DNA of 64,000 nucleotides from Paracidovorax avenae (GTDB lineage: Bacteria > Pseudomonadota > Gammaproteobacteria > Burkholderiales > Burkholderiaceae_C). The stretch spans positions 3,693,501-3,757,500 of the forward strand of contig NZ_CP156079.1 in the NCBI RefSeq assembly GCF_040892545.1, written 5' to 3'. A program made the position numbers and the translations under genes. The first letter of the stretch is position 1, and the number at the start of each line of letters is the position of its first letter. Positions 9,654 through 18,842 of this stretch are shown here, piece by piece. The notes below the pieces were generated by a model. The model made no database searches and was not told the origin of the DNA. It saw only the letters and a list, made by a program, of their open reading frames with translations.

Positions 9654-10076
9654 TTACCTTCCAGAGAAATTATGAGGAAGCTTTTCTCCACCCTCTTTGC
9701 CCAGGCATTTGCCGGCATAAATGAGAATTACCGACTCTACGAGCTCAAATATTAGCCATAGGGGAAAAAATCCGAGAAGAATGAATATAAACACTAGTCG
9801 AAAAGGAAGATAAATCAGCAGAGCAATTCCCTGAAAAAATTTTGAACGTCCTTCACCATGCTTCAGCAGGAAAATTGCATACACAAGCAAAGCCAGCCCA
9901 GGGGTCAATAGCGCATGGACCAAGAGCAGACCATAGGCCGCAAGGTGCGGCATGTATGAATAGGCTTTGAGCCATTTTGCAGCCAGCTCTTGAAATGACG
10001 ATGCGAATGCTGCCATCGCATAGCCAAAAATCAGAGTTATCAACAGCAGAAGTGGAATATTAAACAATTTCCTCAT
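9654..10076 (-). CDS. Small multi-pass membrane protein, RHS-associated
   Basis: 140 aa. Residues 1-25 form a membrane segment or signal anchor (NIPLLLLITLIFGYAMAAFA); two or three more membrane spans follow (AAYGLLLVHALLTPGLALLVYAIF and the 90-125 region rich in F, I and L). The C-terminus is basic and short (KCLGKEGGEKLPHNFSGR). No family recognised. Low GC compared with the core genome. It lies downstream of the RHS gene in the same orientation, separated from the first candidate immunity gene by a 427-base gap, and may be a leftover immunity gene from an earlier RHS tip. Confidence 0.65.
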   Translation of the reverse strand: MRKLFNIPLLLLITLIFGYAMAAFASSFQELAAKWLKAYSYMPHLAAYGLLLVHALLTPGLALLVYAIFLLKHGEGRSKFFQGIALLIYLPFRLVFIFILLGFFPLWLIFELVESVILIYAGKCLGKEGGEKLPHNFSGR

Positions 10077-10503
10077 GCTACTGATATTTCCATACGTTTT
10101 TTTGACAGAAATTCAATCACAACGCAAGGGCAGTGGCGCAAATATCCAGCCATCAAGCCATTATCAAAAAATCAACTCGCCCACTTTTCCAGCGCACTTC
10201 TACTCCATGTCAAAACCCTGGAATCACCAAAGTAAAAACAATCAATACCTCGATTAATCTCAAACTCGCGCGCGAATCTTCCAGGAAATTTTTCGCCAGC
10301 CACTGCCAAGACAATCTTCACATATACTTTGTCGCCCTATACTCTGGAGTCATAGGTCTTTGCACCTAGCGAACCATGAAGGACCAAACCGCTCAACTTC
10401 AGCTCGTCTGACTCACTCTCTCTCAGACGGACGTTTAAATCCGCAACAGTCAAGCACGACTGCAGAGCGGGGCACGCAAAGCAGCAATGCACAAACAGCC
10501 TTT
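10077..10503. other. Gene-free AT-rich stretch inside the RHS 3' cluster
   Basis: No convincing reading frame on either strand. Composition matches the neighbouring AT-rich small genes rather than the core genome. One 7-bp inverted repeat is visible (CGTCTGA at 10405-10411, TCAGACG at 10433-10439, 21-base loop) without a useful T-run. This may be the remnant of a decayed tip or immunity gene, or simply promoter DNA for the 9654-10076 gene. Confidence 0.5.
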
Positions 10504-10887
10504 CTAGGCATTACCATTTTTCAAAAAACCATCAATCAGCATATACAAAAAAACAGCAAATAAACCTCCCAACCCTCCAAAAATACTATAATAAAAAGTT
10601 ATAACATCCAAACCAGGATATCTTTTTAAAATCATGAAGAGCAATAAATTTACAACAAACAAACCTAGAAAAAATGCATAAACAAAAGCAAAATAAACAC
10701 CAAATCTTTCGCCTACTTTTAGTGCAGATGCAAGCAACATCAAATTCAAAATTAGAGATACAAAAAAAGTCACTCCCCATATAAACCAATATACACCTCG
10801 ATAGCCTCTATCGGAAAAAAAAACAAAAATGCTCGCCAATAAAAAAGAGGAGAGAAGGCTACTAATAATATAACTCTTTACTTGCAT
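10504..10887 (-). CDS. Four-span membrane protein, candidate immunity protein for RHS1
   Basis: 127 aa with four clear membrane segments (about 7-25, 32-53, 65-85 and 98-121) and short loops. It starts inside the last codons of RHS1: ATG at 10887 overlaps the RHS1 stop (10878) by 10 bases, the standard arrangement for a toxin and its immunity gene translated together. It is very AT-rich, like the RHS1 tip and unlike the RHS1 core. Family not recognised. A membrane immunity protein would fit a toxin that acts at or from the inner membrane or periplasm, but that target is inferred. Confidence 0.75.
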   Translation of the reverse strand: MQVKSYIISSLLSSFLLASIFVFFSDRGYRGVYWFIWGVTFFVSLILNLMLLASALKVGERFGVYFAFVYAFFLGLFVVNLLLFMILKRYPGLDVITFYYSIFGGLGGLFAVFLYMLIDGFLKNGNA

Positions 10888-13800
10888 GATTCCGCATATT
10901 TAAAAACATCTTTATCCACCTTACCCCAGAGCCAGTCCGCAAGCGCATTATTCATCTTGCCCATCGGCCCCACGCCCTCGCCATATGTGTGCACAGTGAC
11001 TTCATTGGCACTTTCCGAAACCCAGCGTCGTACAATGCCAGGATATAGCAAGTGGCTTTTCTCCGTGATATTGGTGACCATTGATCTATCAGGTGACACC
11101 ACGTGAGTTACAGGTCCCACAGGAAAAGCAAAACCACTTTGCTTATTTGCAATAGGCTCTCCACTAGCGCCTGGAGCAGGGTATCTCATAAGCCCCTCAG
11201 CAACATTACCAAACGTGCAGCCAGGGGTGGTTTTTTGACATGAATTACTGACGTTGTAGCTATGAAAATTTGGGTTCTTTTCATCAAACAACAGCACGCC
11301 ATTTTCGTCCTGGCCCAATAGTCCTGGGTAGCTCGGACGATTGTTGTCCAGGTACCCTCTTTGAGCCATCGAGCCCGGTTCCAAGCCACGTGGATCAACC
11401 CAGTTCAACGGATCATTTCCAACGTAGGCGTAAGAGTGACTCCCGCCCATCAGTCCGATTGGGTCCTGCGTCACATACTGACCCAGGATCGGGTCGTAAT
11501 AACGGAACCGGTTGTAGTGCAGCCCTGTCTCTGCATCAAGCTGCTGGCCCTGGAAGCGGATGGGCTGATTGATGTCGTGCGGGTCATATTCTTCGCGCAC
11601 AGCGCCCCAGGCATGGTAGGTCGCAGCCCAGGTCACCAAGCCCGCTTGCGAGCCATTGGCGTCCACCAAGGCGATGGGCGTGCCCAGGTGGTCACACAGG
11701 AAATGGCGGATGCGCGTGGGATGGGCCTGGGTGGCAGCCTGCTGTTGCTGGCGCACGGATTGCAGGCCTGCAGCCAACAATGCGCTGGCCTCGTTGGGCA
11801 GACTTGCCTGCAGTCGCGCCTGTAGAGCGTTGCCGTTAGGTCCGATAGCGTCGTGTAGGGCTCCCTCCAGCAGTTCGCGTTGCGCACGGGGCAAGCCAGC
11901 GAACATGGCTGCGGCAGGTGATAGCCCGCTTTCCTGGCTATTTAGCCGCATGCGAGCTTGGTCTTCCTCCATGGAAAGCATGGCCTGCAGGGCCGTAGGA
12001 ATGGCCTGCTCGCGCTCCAGGCGCAGCAGCGGCGCGAAGGAGCCGGGCTCGTAGAGCACATGCTGCAGCCCCTGCGGGCCTTCGTTGTGCACGAGGCGGT
12101 CGCCGTCCCAGCCAGCGTAGGTGGTGATCGCTGACTCTGATGGGGCTGCGTCGTGGCTATTGCCATGGCCGAAGACGGTCTTGGCCAGCCGACGCCCGAA
12201 GGGGTCGTAGCGGTAGCAGGCCACGCGCTGCCATTCAGCCGCCCCGGCTTCACGCTGCCAGACCTCGCGCAATTGGTGCAGGGCGTCGTAGCGCAGCCGC
12301 TGCGCCCGGCCGTCGGCGTGCAGCGCCTGTACCCGGTTGCCGAAGGCGTCGTAGCGGTAGCGGATCAGGGTGCCCTGGCCGTCGCTGCCATCGATGCCGG
12401 CTCCATCGGCATCCGGCTCGGGCGTGCTCCATCCGATGCGGTTGCCCGGCCAGCGCGTGACCGGGCCAGCACCTTCGCCGGGCCCGTCGCCCGCGCGCAG
12501 CAGGTCGAAGTCCGCATCGTGCAGGTTCTCCCGCACCTGCCGCGCCCAGTCCTGCCGCTCGGCGCTGGAGGGGCCGGCTGCACGAGCCTCCAGGGGCGCA
12601 GGCAGGCGGTTGCCAGCCGCGTCCAGCGTCCAGTGCGCCTGCATTTCCGTCGAGCCCGGGCCCGCGCGGTGCAGCCCGCTCAGGCGCTGCCAGGCGTCGT
12701 AGCCGTAGCGCGTGGCCTCGCCCGGGGTCTGCACGCCCACCAGTTGGCCCAGCGGGTCGTACCAATAGCGGCGCTGGGCGAGTGTGGAGAGCGGCCCCAG
12801 GGCTGGAGCGATGCGACCCGCGGCGGACGAGGGGCCCGTATCGGAGTCATTGGCGTCACCGGTCGTTGGCATGGCCGCCGCATGGCGCAGGCCACGCCAG
12901 TCCTGGTGCAGCATCCTGCCCATCGGGTCGAGTTGGCGTGCATGCACGATGGCGTGCAGGTCGGTGTTGTCCTGGCCTTCCAGCAGGTGCAGCGTGCGCC
13001 CCACTTCGCGGTGCAGCGCATCGCGCTCCCAGTCCACCAGCGGCTGGCCGTCCAGCAGCAGCCCGTGCACATGGCCCGAGCCGTAGGCCAGCCACTGCAG
13101 CGTGCCCAGGCCCTGTGCCTGCGTGGCCGTGCGCTGGCCCAGGGGGCCCAGGGTGTGGGTGATCGCGTGCTCGAACTCCACGGGGGGCTCGCCACCGGCA
13201 TGGGGCGCTTGCGGCTGCATGGCCTGCCGGTACAGCGTCTGCGTCTCTCCGCACACGCGCCCGAAGGCATCGCGCGCCAGGGCCACGCGGGCCTCGGGTT
13301 GCAGCCGTTGCACCTGCAGCACGGCGGCCAGCGGGGCTTGGGCGGGATCGCCCGGGCGGTCCAGCAGGGACAGCAAGGCCTGCGTGTCCAGCGCCAGCCA
13401 GCGTTCGGCCAGGGGCATGGGACGGTCCGTGGCAGCGCCTGGGCGCAACGAGTCAGAAGACAGGGCCGTTGGCAGAGCCATGGGCTCGATCCCGTGGGGC
13501 AGCTCTGCTTCCCAGGTCCGCGCCTGCAGCAGGGCTCCGGCCGGGGTGTGCTCGAAGCGCTGGATCTGCAGCACGGCGTGCGGTTCAGCCGCGGGGTTGT
13601 CGGTGGCCTCGACTGCGGCATCGCCTCCAACGCCGACACCAGCACCGGCCAATGCACCCGCTGCCGGCAGCCGCACGACCACGCGCGCCACCAGCCGGCC
13701 ACCCAGGTCGTAGTGCAGCCGCGTGCGGACCACCGCCCCCAGTTCCGGCCGTGCCGCCGCGCCCGGATGGTGGCCTTCGCCATGCCCGTCGCCCGTGTGC

Positions 13801-16208
13801 GTGAGCTGGCCCGCCGCGTCGTAGCCATACACCTGGCTGCGCCCGTCGAAGCCCACTTCCTGCACCAGCCGGTCGGCCGCATCGTGCACGAAGCGCGTCA
13901 CGTCGCCGTTCTCGTTGACGAGCTCCTGCAGCCGCCCGGCCACGTCGTAGCGCAGCTGCACGCCCCGGCCCGCCTGCATCTGCTCCACCACCCGGCCCCA
14001 GAGGTCGTGCCGGTAGGCGACCGTCGTGCTGGTGCCCGCGGGCTCGCCCGTGCCTTCCAGCACGTCGTGCGTGCCGTAGGTGGTCGCCTCCAGCATGCCG
14101 GCGGACGACCAGCGGTAGCGCACCGCCGTGTTGCCCGGCTGCTGCACGCCCACCAGCCGCAGTGCGCCTTGCTGCATCGCGTGGTGCAGCCGGGTGCGCT
14201 GGCCCAGCGCGTCCGTGGCCTCCAGCACCTCGCCCCAGGCGCCGTGGCGCCAGGACTGGCTGCGGCCGGAGCAGTCGGTGTGCCGCGCGAGTTGGCCGCA
14301 GGCGTTGTAGGCGTAGAGGCTGCGCCCGCCCTGGGCATCGATCATCGCCACGGGCTGGTCGCACCAGGCGAGTGTGTGGAGAGGGAAGCCTACGGTGCCG
14401 CTAGCGGCATCTTCCTGGGGTTGCTCGTATTCGAACCGGGTAATGAGGGCCTGGGAGGCCGCTGCCTCGTCCGCGCCCCCTGCTGGCAGCATTGCAACCT
14501 CGACGAGCCGACCCCAGCCGTCGTAGCGGAAGTCCGTGCGCAGCCCTGCTGCATCCTGGCTGGTCAGCAATAGACCATCCTGCGCGCTGCCCGCTGCTCC
14601 CCAGTGCTGCTGGGTGCTGCGGCCGTCCGGGCCCTGCACGCCCAGCAGCCGACCTGCGCCGTCGTAGCGCCACCACGTCGTGCGGCCCAGCGCATCGGTG
14701 GCCGAGAGGCGACGGCCGGCGCTGTCGTATCGGAATCCTTGCTCGGCCCCGTCCGGGGCCACCAGGCGCACCAGGCGCTTGAGGCCGCCTTCGCCCTCGA
14801 AGTGGTAGGTCGTCGTGCGGCCCAGGCTGTCGCGCACCACCGTGCTGCTTTGGCGATTGCCGGGTAAAGACGCGGTGGCCGGAGTCGGGCCATCCTGGCC
14901 ATCCTCCGGCTCCTGGGCTGCCTGCGCGGTATGTGCGGATGGCGCGGGTTGCGTAGCCTGCGAGGGCGACTGGCTGTACTCGAAGAAGTACGACAGCCCC
15001 TCTTCGTTGTGCTGCTCGGCCACGCGGGCACCCGGACTGGCGGGCATCCCCGTGCGCCGGCCCTGCGCAGTCTGGTCCTCATAGACGTAGCGGTGCCGTG
15101 GGCCCTCGCGCACCTGGTGTTCGGTCATGCGGTGCAGCGCGTCGTAGCCGAAGCGGCGCAGCACCGTGCCGTCCGCACCCAGGACCTCGGCCAGGTTGCC
15201 TGCGCTGTCGTAGCGGTAGCCTACGAGCGGCTGAGGGCGCGGTGCGGTGCCGGGTACCACGCCCGGGTCGAGCGTGTTGAGAGTGCAGTCCACGCCCACC
15301 AACCGCACGCCGTCGTCGGGGCCGAGAAGGGGATGGGGGCTGGCATGCCCCGGTACCGCATTCGTGGCAACGTCGGGCGCAATGCGCTCGTAACGCAGTG
15401 CATAGCGGCGCCCGGTGCCATCGGTGATGCCTACGACACGGCCCTGCTGTTCACCTTCCGTACCCCACTGGTAGCGCTGGCTGCGGCCGAAGCGGTCGAT
15501 CACCGCATGCAGGACGTGGCCCGAAGCTGTTTCGTCGCCCGATACGCCCGTCGGCAGGAACACCCAGGCCGGCGCACCAGCACCGCCCGCACCCGGCACG
15601 GCGATCACGCAGCCCGGGTCCGCACGCAGCACTGCCGGTATATGCGACCACCGGGGTTGCTGCGCCCAGGGCAGCAGTTCGGCCGGCGTGGAAGATGGGA
15701 CTGTGGAGGTGGATGCCTCCGGGGTGGAGGCTGTGATGGCTGGAGTGTCGGCTGCCACGCCACCGCCCCGCAACAGCCACAGGTCCTCGCTGCTGCTGTA
15801 CAGCGCCTGCCCCGGAAGCAAGGGCTCCTCGAACGTGATCGCCCGACCCGACGCATCGAAGAGCACCGCGCGCTCATCCTGAAGCCTCAGACGCAGTTCC
15901 AGCGGCAACTTCCACCCATACCCCAGCAGCCCGCATGCCGCACCATGCTCCGCATTCACGTAGCTGCTGTACACCCGCTGCCATGCCAGCGGCAGCGGCC
16001 CGGGCAGCGCGAAGTCCAGTTCATCGGCCCCCGTGAGCACCTTCGCGCCCAGCGCCGGGTTCACCGGGTTGCCCACCGCCATGCCACCGGGGCACACCGA
16101 GCACGCCACGCCCCCGGCCGAGCCGATCAGCACCGTCGCCGAGCCCTGGACGATCGGGCCTCCCTTTTGCGTCATGTCGCCCTGCCGGGCCGCGGGTTTG
16201 CCGCTCAT
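10878..16208 (-). CDS. PAAR-RHS polymorphic toxin (RHS1), type VI secretion effector
   Basis: 1776 aa. It opens with a compact PAAR-like domain (MSGKPAARQGDMTQKGG, then SVCPGGMAVGNPVNP) that would cap a VgrG spike, with no N-terminal membrane helices, so no Eag chaperone is expected. Residues about 65-1590 are the RHS/YD-repeat shell (many GRLxxVxxxDG and YxYDxxG units). The core ends with the usual RYYDPILGQYVTQDPIGL and WVDPRGL pair near 11450 and 11390, where the shell is cut. The last 165-170 residues are an unrelated AT-rich tip with no fold that I recognise; conserved-looking pieces are SHLLYPGIVRRWV and TYGEGVGPMGKMNNALADWLW. ATG at 16208 matches the start of the second copy exactly. 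It lies 129 bases after vgrG in the same direction. Confidence 0.93.
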   Translation of the reverse strand: MSGKPAARQGDMTQKGGPIVQGSATVLIGSAGGVACSVCPGGMAVGNPVNPALGAKVLTGADELDFALPGPLPLAWQRVYSSYVNAEHGAACGLLGYGWKLPLELRLRLQDERAVLFDASGRAITFEEPLLPGQALYSSSEDLWLLRGGGVAADTPAITASTPEASTSTVPSSTPAELLPWAQQPRWSHIPAVLRADPGCVIAVPGAGGAGAPAWVFLPTGVSGDETASGHVLHAVIDRFGRSQRYQWGTEGEQQGRVVGITDGTGRRYALRYERIAPDVATNAVPGHASPHPLLGPDDGVRLVGVDCTLNTLDPGVVPGTAPRPQPLVGYRYDSAGNLAEVLGADGTVLRRFGYDALHRMTEHQVREGPRHRYVYEDQTAQGRRTGMPASPGARVAEQHNEEGLSYFFEYSQSPSQATQPAPSAHTAQAAQEPEDGQDGPTPATASLPGNRQSSTVVRDSLGRTTTYHFEGEGGLKRLVRLVAPDGAEQGFRYDSAGRRLSATDALGRTTWWRYDGAGRLLGVQGPDGRSTQQHWGAAGSAQDGLLLTSQDAAGLRTDFRYDGWGRLVEVAMLPAGGADEAAASQALITRFEYEQPQEDAASGTVGFPLHTLAWCDQPVAMIDAQGGRSLYAYNACGQLARHTDCSGRSQSWRHGAWGEVLEATDALGQRTRLHHAMQQGALRLVGVQQPGNTAVRYRWSSAGMLEATTYGTHDVLEGTGEPAGTSTTVAYRHDLWGRVVEQMQAGRGVQLRYDVAGRLQELVNENGDVTRFVHDAADRLVQEVGFDGRSQVYGYDAAGQLTHTGDGHGEGHHPGAAARPELGAVVRTRLHYDLGGRLVARVVVRLPAAGALAGAGVGVGGDAAVEATDNPAAEPHAVLQIQRFEHTPAGALLQARTWEAELPHGIEPMALPTALSSDSLRPGAATDRPMPLAERWLALDTQALLSLLDRPGDPAQAPLAAVLQVQRLQPEARVALARDAFGRVCGETQTLYRQAMQPQAPHAGGEPPVEFEHAITHTLGPLGQRTATQAQGLGTLQWLAYGSGHVHGLLLDGQPLVDWERDALHREVGRTLHLLEGQDNTDLHAIVHARQLDPMGRMLHQDWRGLRHAAAMPTTGDANDSDTGPSSAAGRIAPALGPLSTLAQRRYWYDPLGQLVGVQTPGEATRYGYDAWQRLSGLHRAGPGSTEMQAHWTLDAAGNRLPAPLEARAAGPSSAERQDWARQVRENLHDADFDLLRAGDGPGEGAGPVTRWPGNRIGWSTPEPDADGAGIDGSDGQGTLIRYRYDAFGNRVQALHADGRAQRLRYDALHQLREVWQREAGAAEWQRVACYRYDPFGRRLAKTVFGHGNSHDAAPSESAITTYAGWDGDRLVHNEGPQGLQHVLYEPGSFAPLLRLEREQAIPTALQAMLSMEEDQARMRLNSQESGLSPAAAMFAGLPRAQRELLEGALHDAIGPNGNALQARLQASLPNEASALLAAGLQSVRQQQQAATQAHPTRIRHFLCDHLGTPIALVDANGSQAGLVTWAATYHAWGAVREEYDPHDINQPIRFQGQQLDAETGLHYNRFRYYDPILGQYVTQDPIGLMGGSHSYAYVGNDPLNWVDPRGLEPGSMAQRGYLDNNRPSYPGLLGQDENGVLLFDEKNPNFHSYNVSNSCQKTTPGCTFGNVAEGLMRYPAPGASGEPIANKQSGFAFPVGPVTHVVSPDRSMVTNITEKSHLLYPGIVRRWVSESANEVTVHTYGEGVGPMGKMNNALADWLWGKVDKDVFKYAESCK
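11450..16208 (-). repeat. Inverted repeat copy A: shared RHS core
   Basis: The RHS1 coding sequence from its ATG to the DPIGL motif is a near-copy of 45975-50636 on the other strand. Similarity begins at the ATG and not upstream, and stops at the tip. Identity is mosaic: about 670 bases (about 13557-14225) looked base-for-base identical to 47857-48527 by eye, while other stretches, for example about 11760-11990, differ strongly. Confidence 0.9.
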
Positions 16209-16337
16209 GGTTTCTCGTTCCCTTTGCCTGTTTATCGTTATGGCCCCGTCCGGACACCGGTGGCCCATGGATGGGCATCACGCCCTGCAGCCGCCCTCCT
16301 TACGTGGCGATTGCAGGGCCGCCACATGGCGTGGCAC

Positions 16338-18608
16338 TCAGCAGTTGAGCTTGTCCAGCGAGGACAGCACTTCGATGAGCGCAGGCGTGAGTCGCACCGT
16401 GCTCGATCCGCAGCGCAGCGTGATCTCGTCGCCCGCCTCCAGGGTGATGGTCTTGGCCTTCACGGTGAGCGCGCCCGACACCTCCAGGCTGTCCGTGCCG
16501 CTCACGCTCGCCTTGCGGTCCGAGCCCACGCTCACCGAGTCGCTGCCGATGACCGTGCGGGTCCAGTTCGCGCCCACGATGTCGTTGCGCACGCCGCCGA
16601 TGTTGACGCTGTAGGCCAGCCCCACGTTCACCATCTTGGCCAGGCCCACGTTCTGCATGGCCGTCATCCCGATGGTCTCGGTCTTCATCGTGCCCACCCG
16701 GATGTTCCAGCTGGTGCCTATGCGGTCCTTTTCGCTCTGCCCGACGGTCTTGCTGCGGTGGCTGCCGATGCGGATGTCTTCGTTGGCGCCCACGGTCTCG
16801 TCGCGGTTGTCGCCGATCGAGATCGTCTCGTTGTGGTCCACCCGCTCCTTGCGGTGGGAGTGGATGGTGATGGTCTCGTCGCCATCCACTTCCTCGGTGC
16901 GCCATCCATGCACCGTGATCTTCTCGTTCCGATCCACTGTTTCTGTCCGGTCGCGGTGGATGGTGTTCGTCTCGTCCCGGTCGATCGTCTTGCGCCGGTC
17001 CTGGCCCACCCAGTGGTCCTCGTCGTTCTCCACCTCGATGAGCTGGTCCTTCTGCGCATGCAGCCACACCTGCTCCGCGCCCTTCTTGTCCTCGAAGCGG
17101 ATCGCGTTGGCGTCGCCCGCGCCGTTCTTCATGCCATCGCCGAAGGCCCCGCCCTTGCTCGACTTCGTCTTGATGCCCGACTGCGTCGCATTGCCCGGCA
17201 AGGCCCAGGGTGGCATGTTCGCGGCGTTGTAGACGCTGCCCGTGACGATGGGATAGTCCGGGTCGCCGTTCAGGAAGTCCACGATCACTTCCTGCCCGAT
17301 GCGCGGGATCGAGATCGCCCCGAAGCCCGAGCCCGCCCAGCTCGTCGCCACCCGCACCCAGCAGCTGGAGTTCTCGTCCATCGCCCCCAGCCGGTCCCAG
17401 TGGAACTGCACCTTGATGCGGCCGTATTCGTCCGTCCAGATTTCTTCCCCGGCCGGGCCGACCACGACGGCGGTCTGCGGACCGGTGGTTCTGGGCTTTT
17501 GCGTCTTGCGCGCGGGCGTGTACGGAAGGCTCGTGGGCTGGGCCGTGAGGCTGAATTTCTGGAAGGAGCCCTGCTCCTCGTTGTGCTTGAGCGCTTCGCC
17601 CGGCTTGGCGCTGTTGAACGATGAGCTGCGCGGGTTCTCGTGCAGGTGGTAGGTGACGCCCGTGATGAGGTACTGCCGGTTCTGGTCCCCGCGCGGGTAG
17701 TTCTCCAGCGTGAAGGTGTAGCCCGTGGCCAGGCTGCGGTGGCGGGATTCACCCCTGACGGTGCTGTGCCCGGTCAGGCCTTCCTGCAGGCGCACCCGGG
17801 CGTACTGCTCGCCGTCGCCGTGCTGCACGTAGCCGCCCGGCCATTCGTAGATCTCGTACGCATCGTGCGCATGCCCCGGCGGCTGCTGGCGCATGTTGGA
17901 GAGGTCCGACCGGGGCTTCTTGAAGTCGTAGTCGTCGTTGTAGTACCGCCCGGGCTTGATCTCCTCGCCCAGCGTCCAGGCGTGGATGTTCTCGCGGTCG
18001 GCCGTGGCCGACTTCTCGGGCGGGTAGAACGGGATCACGGCCGCGCCCGGCAGGGGCTCGTGGCCGGCCACGATGTCGTCGGCGATCACCAGGGTGTGCT
18101 GGCCGCTCGCGTGCTGGAAGTAGTAGTACGCGCCTTCATGCTCCAAGAGGCGCGAGACGAAGTCGAAGTCGCTCTCGCCGTACTGCACGCAGTAGTCCCA
18201 GGCGCGGTACGCGCGCGTGAGCTTGAGTTGCATCGGATAACCGTAACGGCTCAAAACCTCTTCCACGATCTGCGGGACGGTCTTGAACTGGAAGATGCGG
18301 AAATCCTGCCGCCGCGTGGCCACCCAGAGCCAGGGCTGCAGGCGCAGGTGGTACGAATACAGCCGATGGTCCTGGCCCTGCATGCCGAAGCGCGTGACCA
18401 GGCCGTCCAGGTACCGCTTGCCGCCGCCTTCGGTCTCGATCTCCACCGTCGCCGTCTTGCCCAGCAATGCCTTGGGATCGATGTCGCGCCCCTCCGAGAG
18501 CAGGTCGATGTCGAAGGAGAAAAGCTGGCTCAGCTCCTCGCTGCCCCGCAGCTGCCGGAAATGCAGCTGTTCTCCCAGGGGCGTCTGGATGGTGACGCGG
18601 CGTGTCAT
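16338..18608 (-). CDS. vgrG: Type VI secretion spike protein VgrG
   Basis: 756 aa. Residues 1-480 are the gp27/gp5-like part of VgrG (LHFRQLRGSEELSQLFSFDI; GYPMQLKLTRAYRAWDYCVQ; ESDFDFVSRLLEHEGAYYYF; the OB-fold region with EYGRIKVQFHWDR and SCWVRVATSWAGSGFGAISI). Residues about 520-740 form the needle, a run of short alternating repeats rich in ET, D and G that make a trimeric beta-helix. There is no C-terminal enzymatic extension, so the cargo is probably the PAAR-RHS protein encoded next, 129 bases downstream. It sits at the tip of the contractile tube. No other T6SS structural genes lie in the window, so the apparatus must be encoded elsewhere. Confidence 0.96.
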   Translation of the reverse strand: MTRRVTIQTPLGEQLHFRQLRGSEELSQLFSFDIDLLSEGRDIDPKALLGKTATVEIETEGGGKRYLDGLVTRFGMQGQDHRLYSYHLRLQPWLWVATRRQDFRIFQFKTVPQIVEEVLSRYGYPMQLKLTRAYRAWDYCVQYGESDFDFVSRLLEHEGAYYYFQHASGQHTLVIADDIVAGHEPLPGAAVIPFYPPEKSATADRENIHAWTLGEEIKPGRYYNDDYDFKKPRSDLSNMRQQPPGHAHDAYEIYEWPGGYVQHGDGEQYARVRLQEGLTGHSTVRGESRHRSLATGYTFTLENYPRGDQNRQYLITGVTYHLHENPRSSSFNSAKPGEALKHNEEQGSFQKFSLTAQPTSLPYTPARKTQKPRTTGPQTAVVVGPAGEEIWTDEYGRIKVQFHWDRLGAMDENSSCWVRVATSWAGSGFGAISIPRIGQEVIVDFLNGDPDYPIVTGSVYNAANMPPWALPGNATQSGIKTKSSKGGAFGDGMKNGAGDANAIRFEDKKGAEQVWLHAQKDQLIEVENDEDHWVGQDRRKTIDRDETNTIHRDRTETVDRNEKITVHGWRTEEVDGDETITIHSHRKERVDHNETISIGDNRDETVGANEDIRIGSHRSKTVGQSEKDRIGTSWNIRVGTMKTETIGMTAMQNVGLAKMVNVGLAYSVNIGGVRNDIVGANWTRTVIGSDSVSVGSDRKASVSGTDSLEVSGALTVKAKTITLEAGDEITLRCGSSTVRLTPALIEVLSSLDKLNC

Positions 18609-18842
18609 TGTCTATCGTGCAACTCCCCGGTTGCGGCAGAGTCAAGTTGTAAAAACTGACGATGATAGGAGCAGCATTGCAGGCCGCGATAGCCCCGGCA
18701 GGTAGGCAATTTGTTTCCAAAAATGTCCATCGGCCTGCCGGTTCGCTGCACTCAACGAGTGCGCGGCAGTCCTCGGACCGCTGCCCGGCAGTGCGCTCCC
18801 CACTACACTCGGTCCTTTCGCTTTCTCCCCGACGGTTTTTTC

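Noticed and set aside
9305..9718. Longer start for the small membrane protein (137 aa)
   Set aside because: It overlaps the preceding gene by 65 bases; MKSIFGKG at 9598 gives a clean start and retains all membrane segments.
10320..10380. tRNA-like segment in the AT-rich gap
   Set aside because: No D-, anticodon- and T-arm pattern could be fitted.
10405..10439. Inverted repeat in the gap as a terminator
   Set aside because: A 7-bp stem with a 21-base loop and no T-run in the direction of transcription is too weak to call.
16209..16337. Possible Eag chaperone or DUF4123 adaptor between vgrG and RHS1
   Set aside because: The gap is only 129 bases and has no frame long enough for an adaptor.
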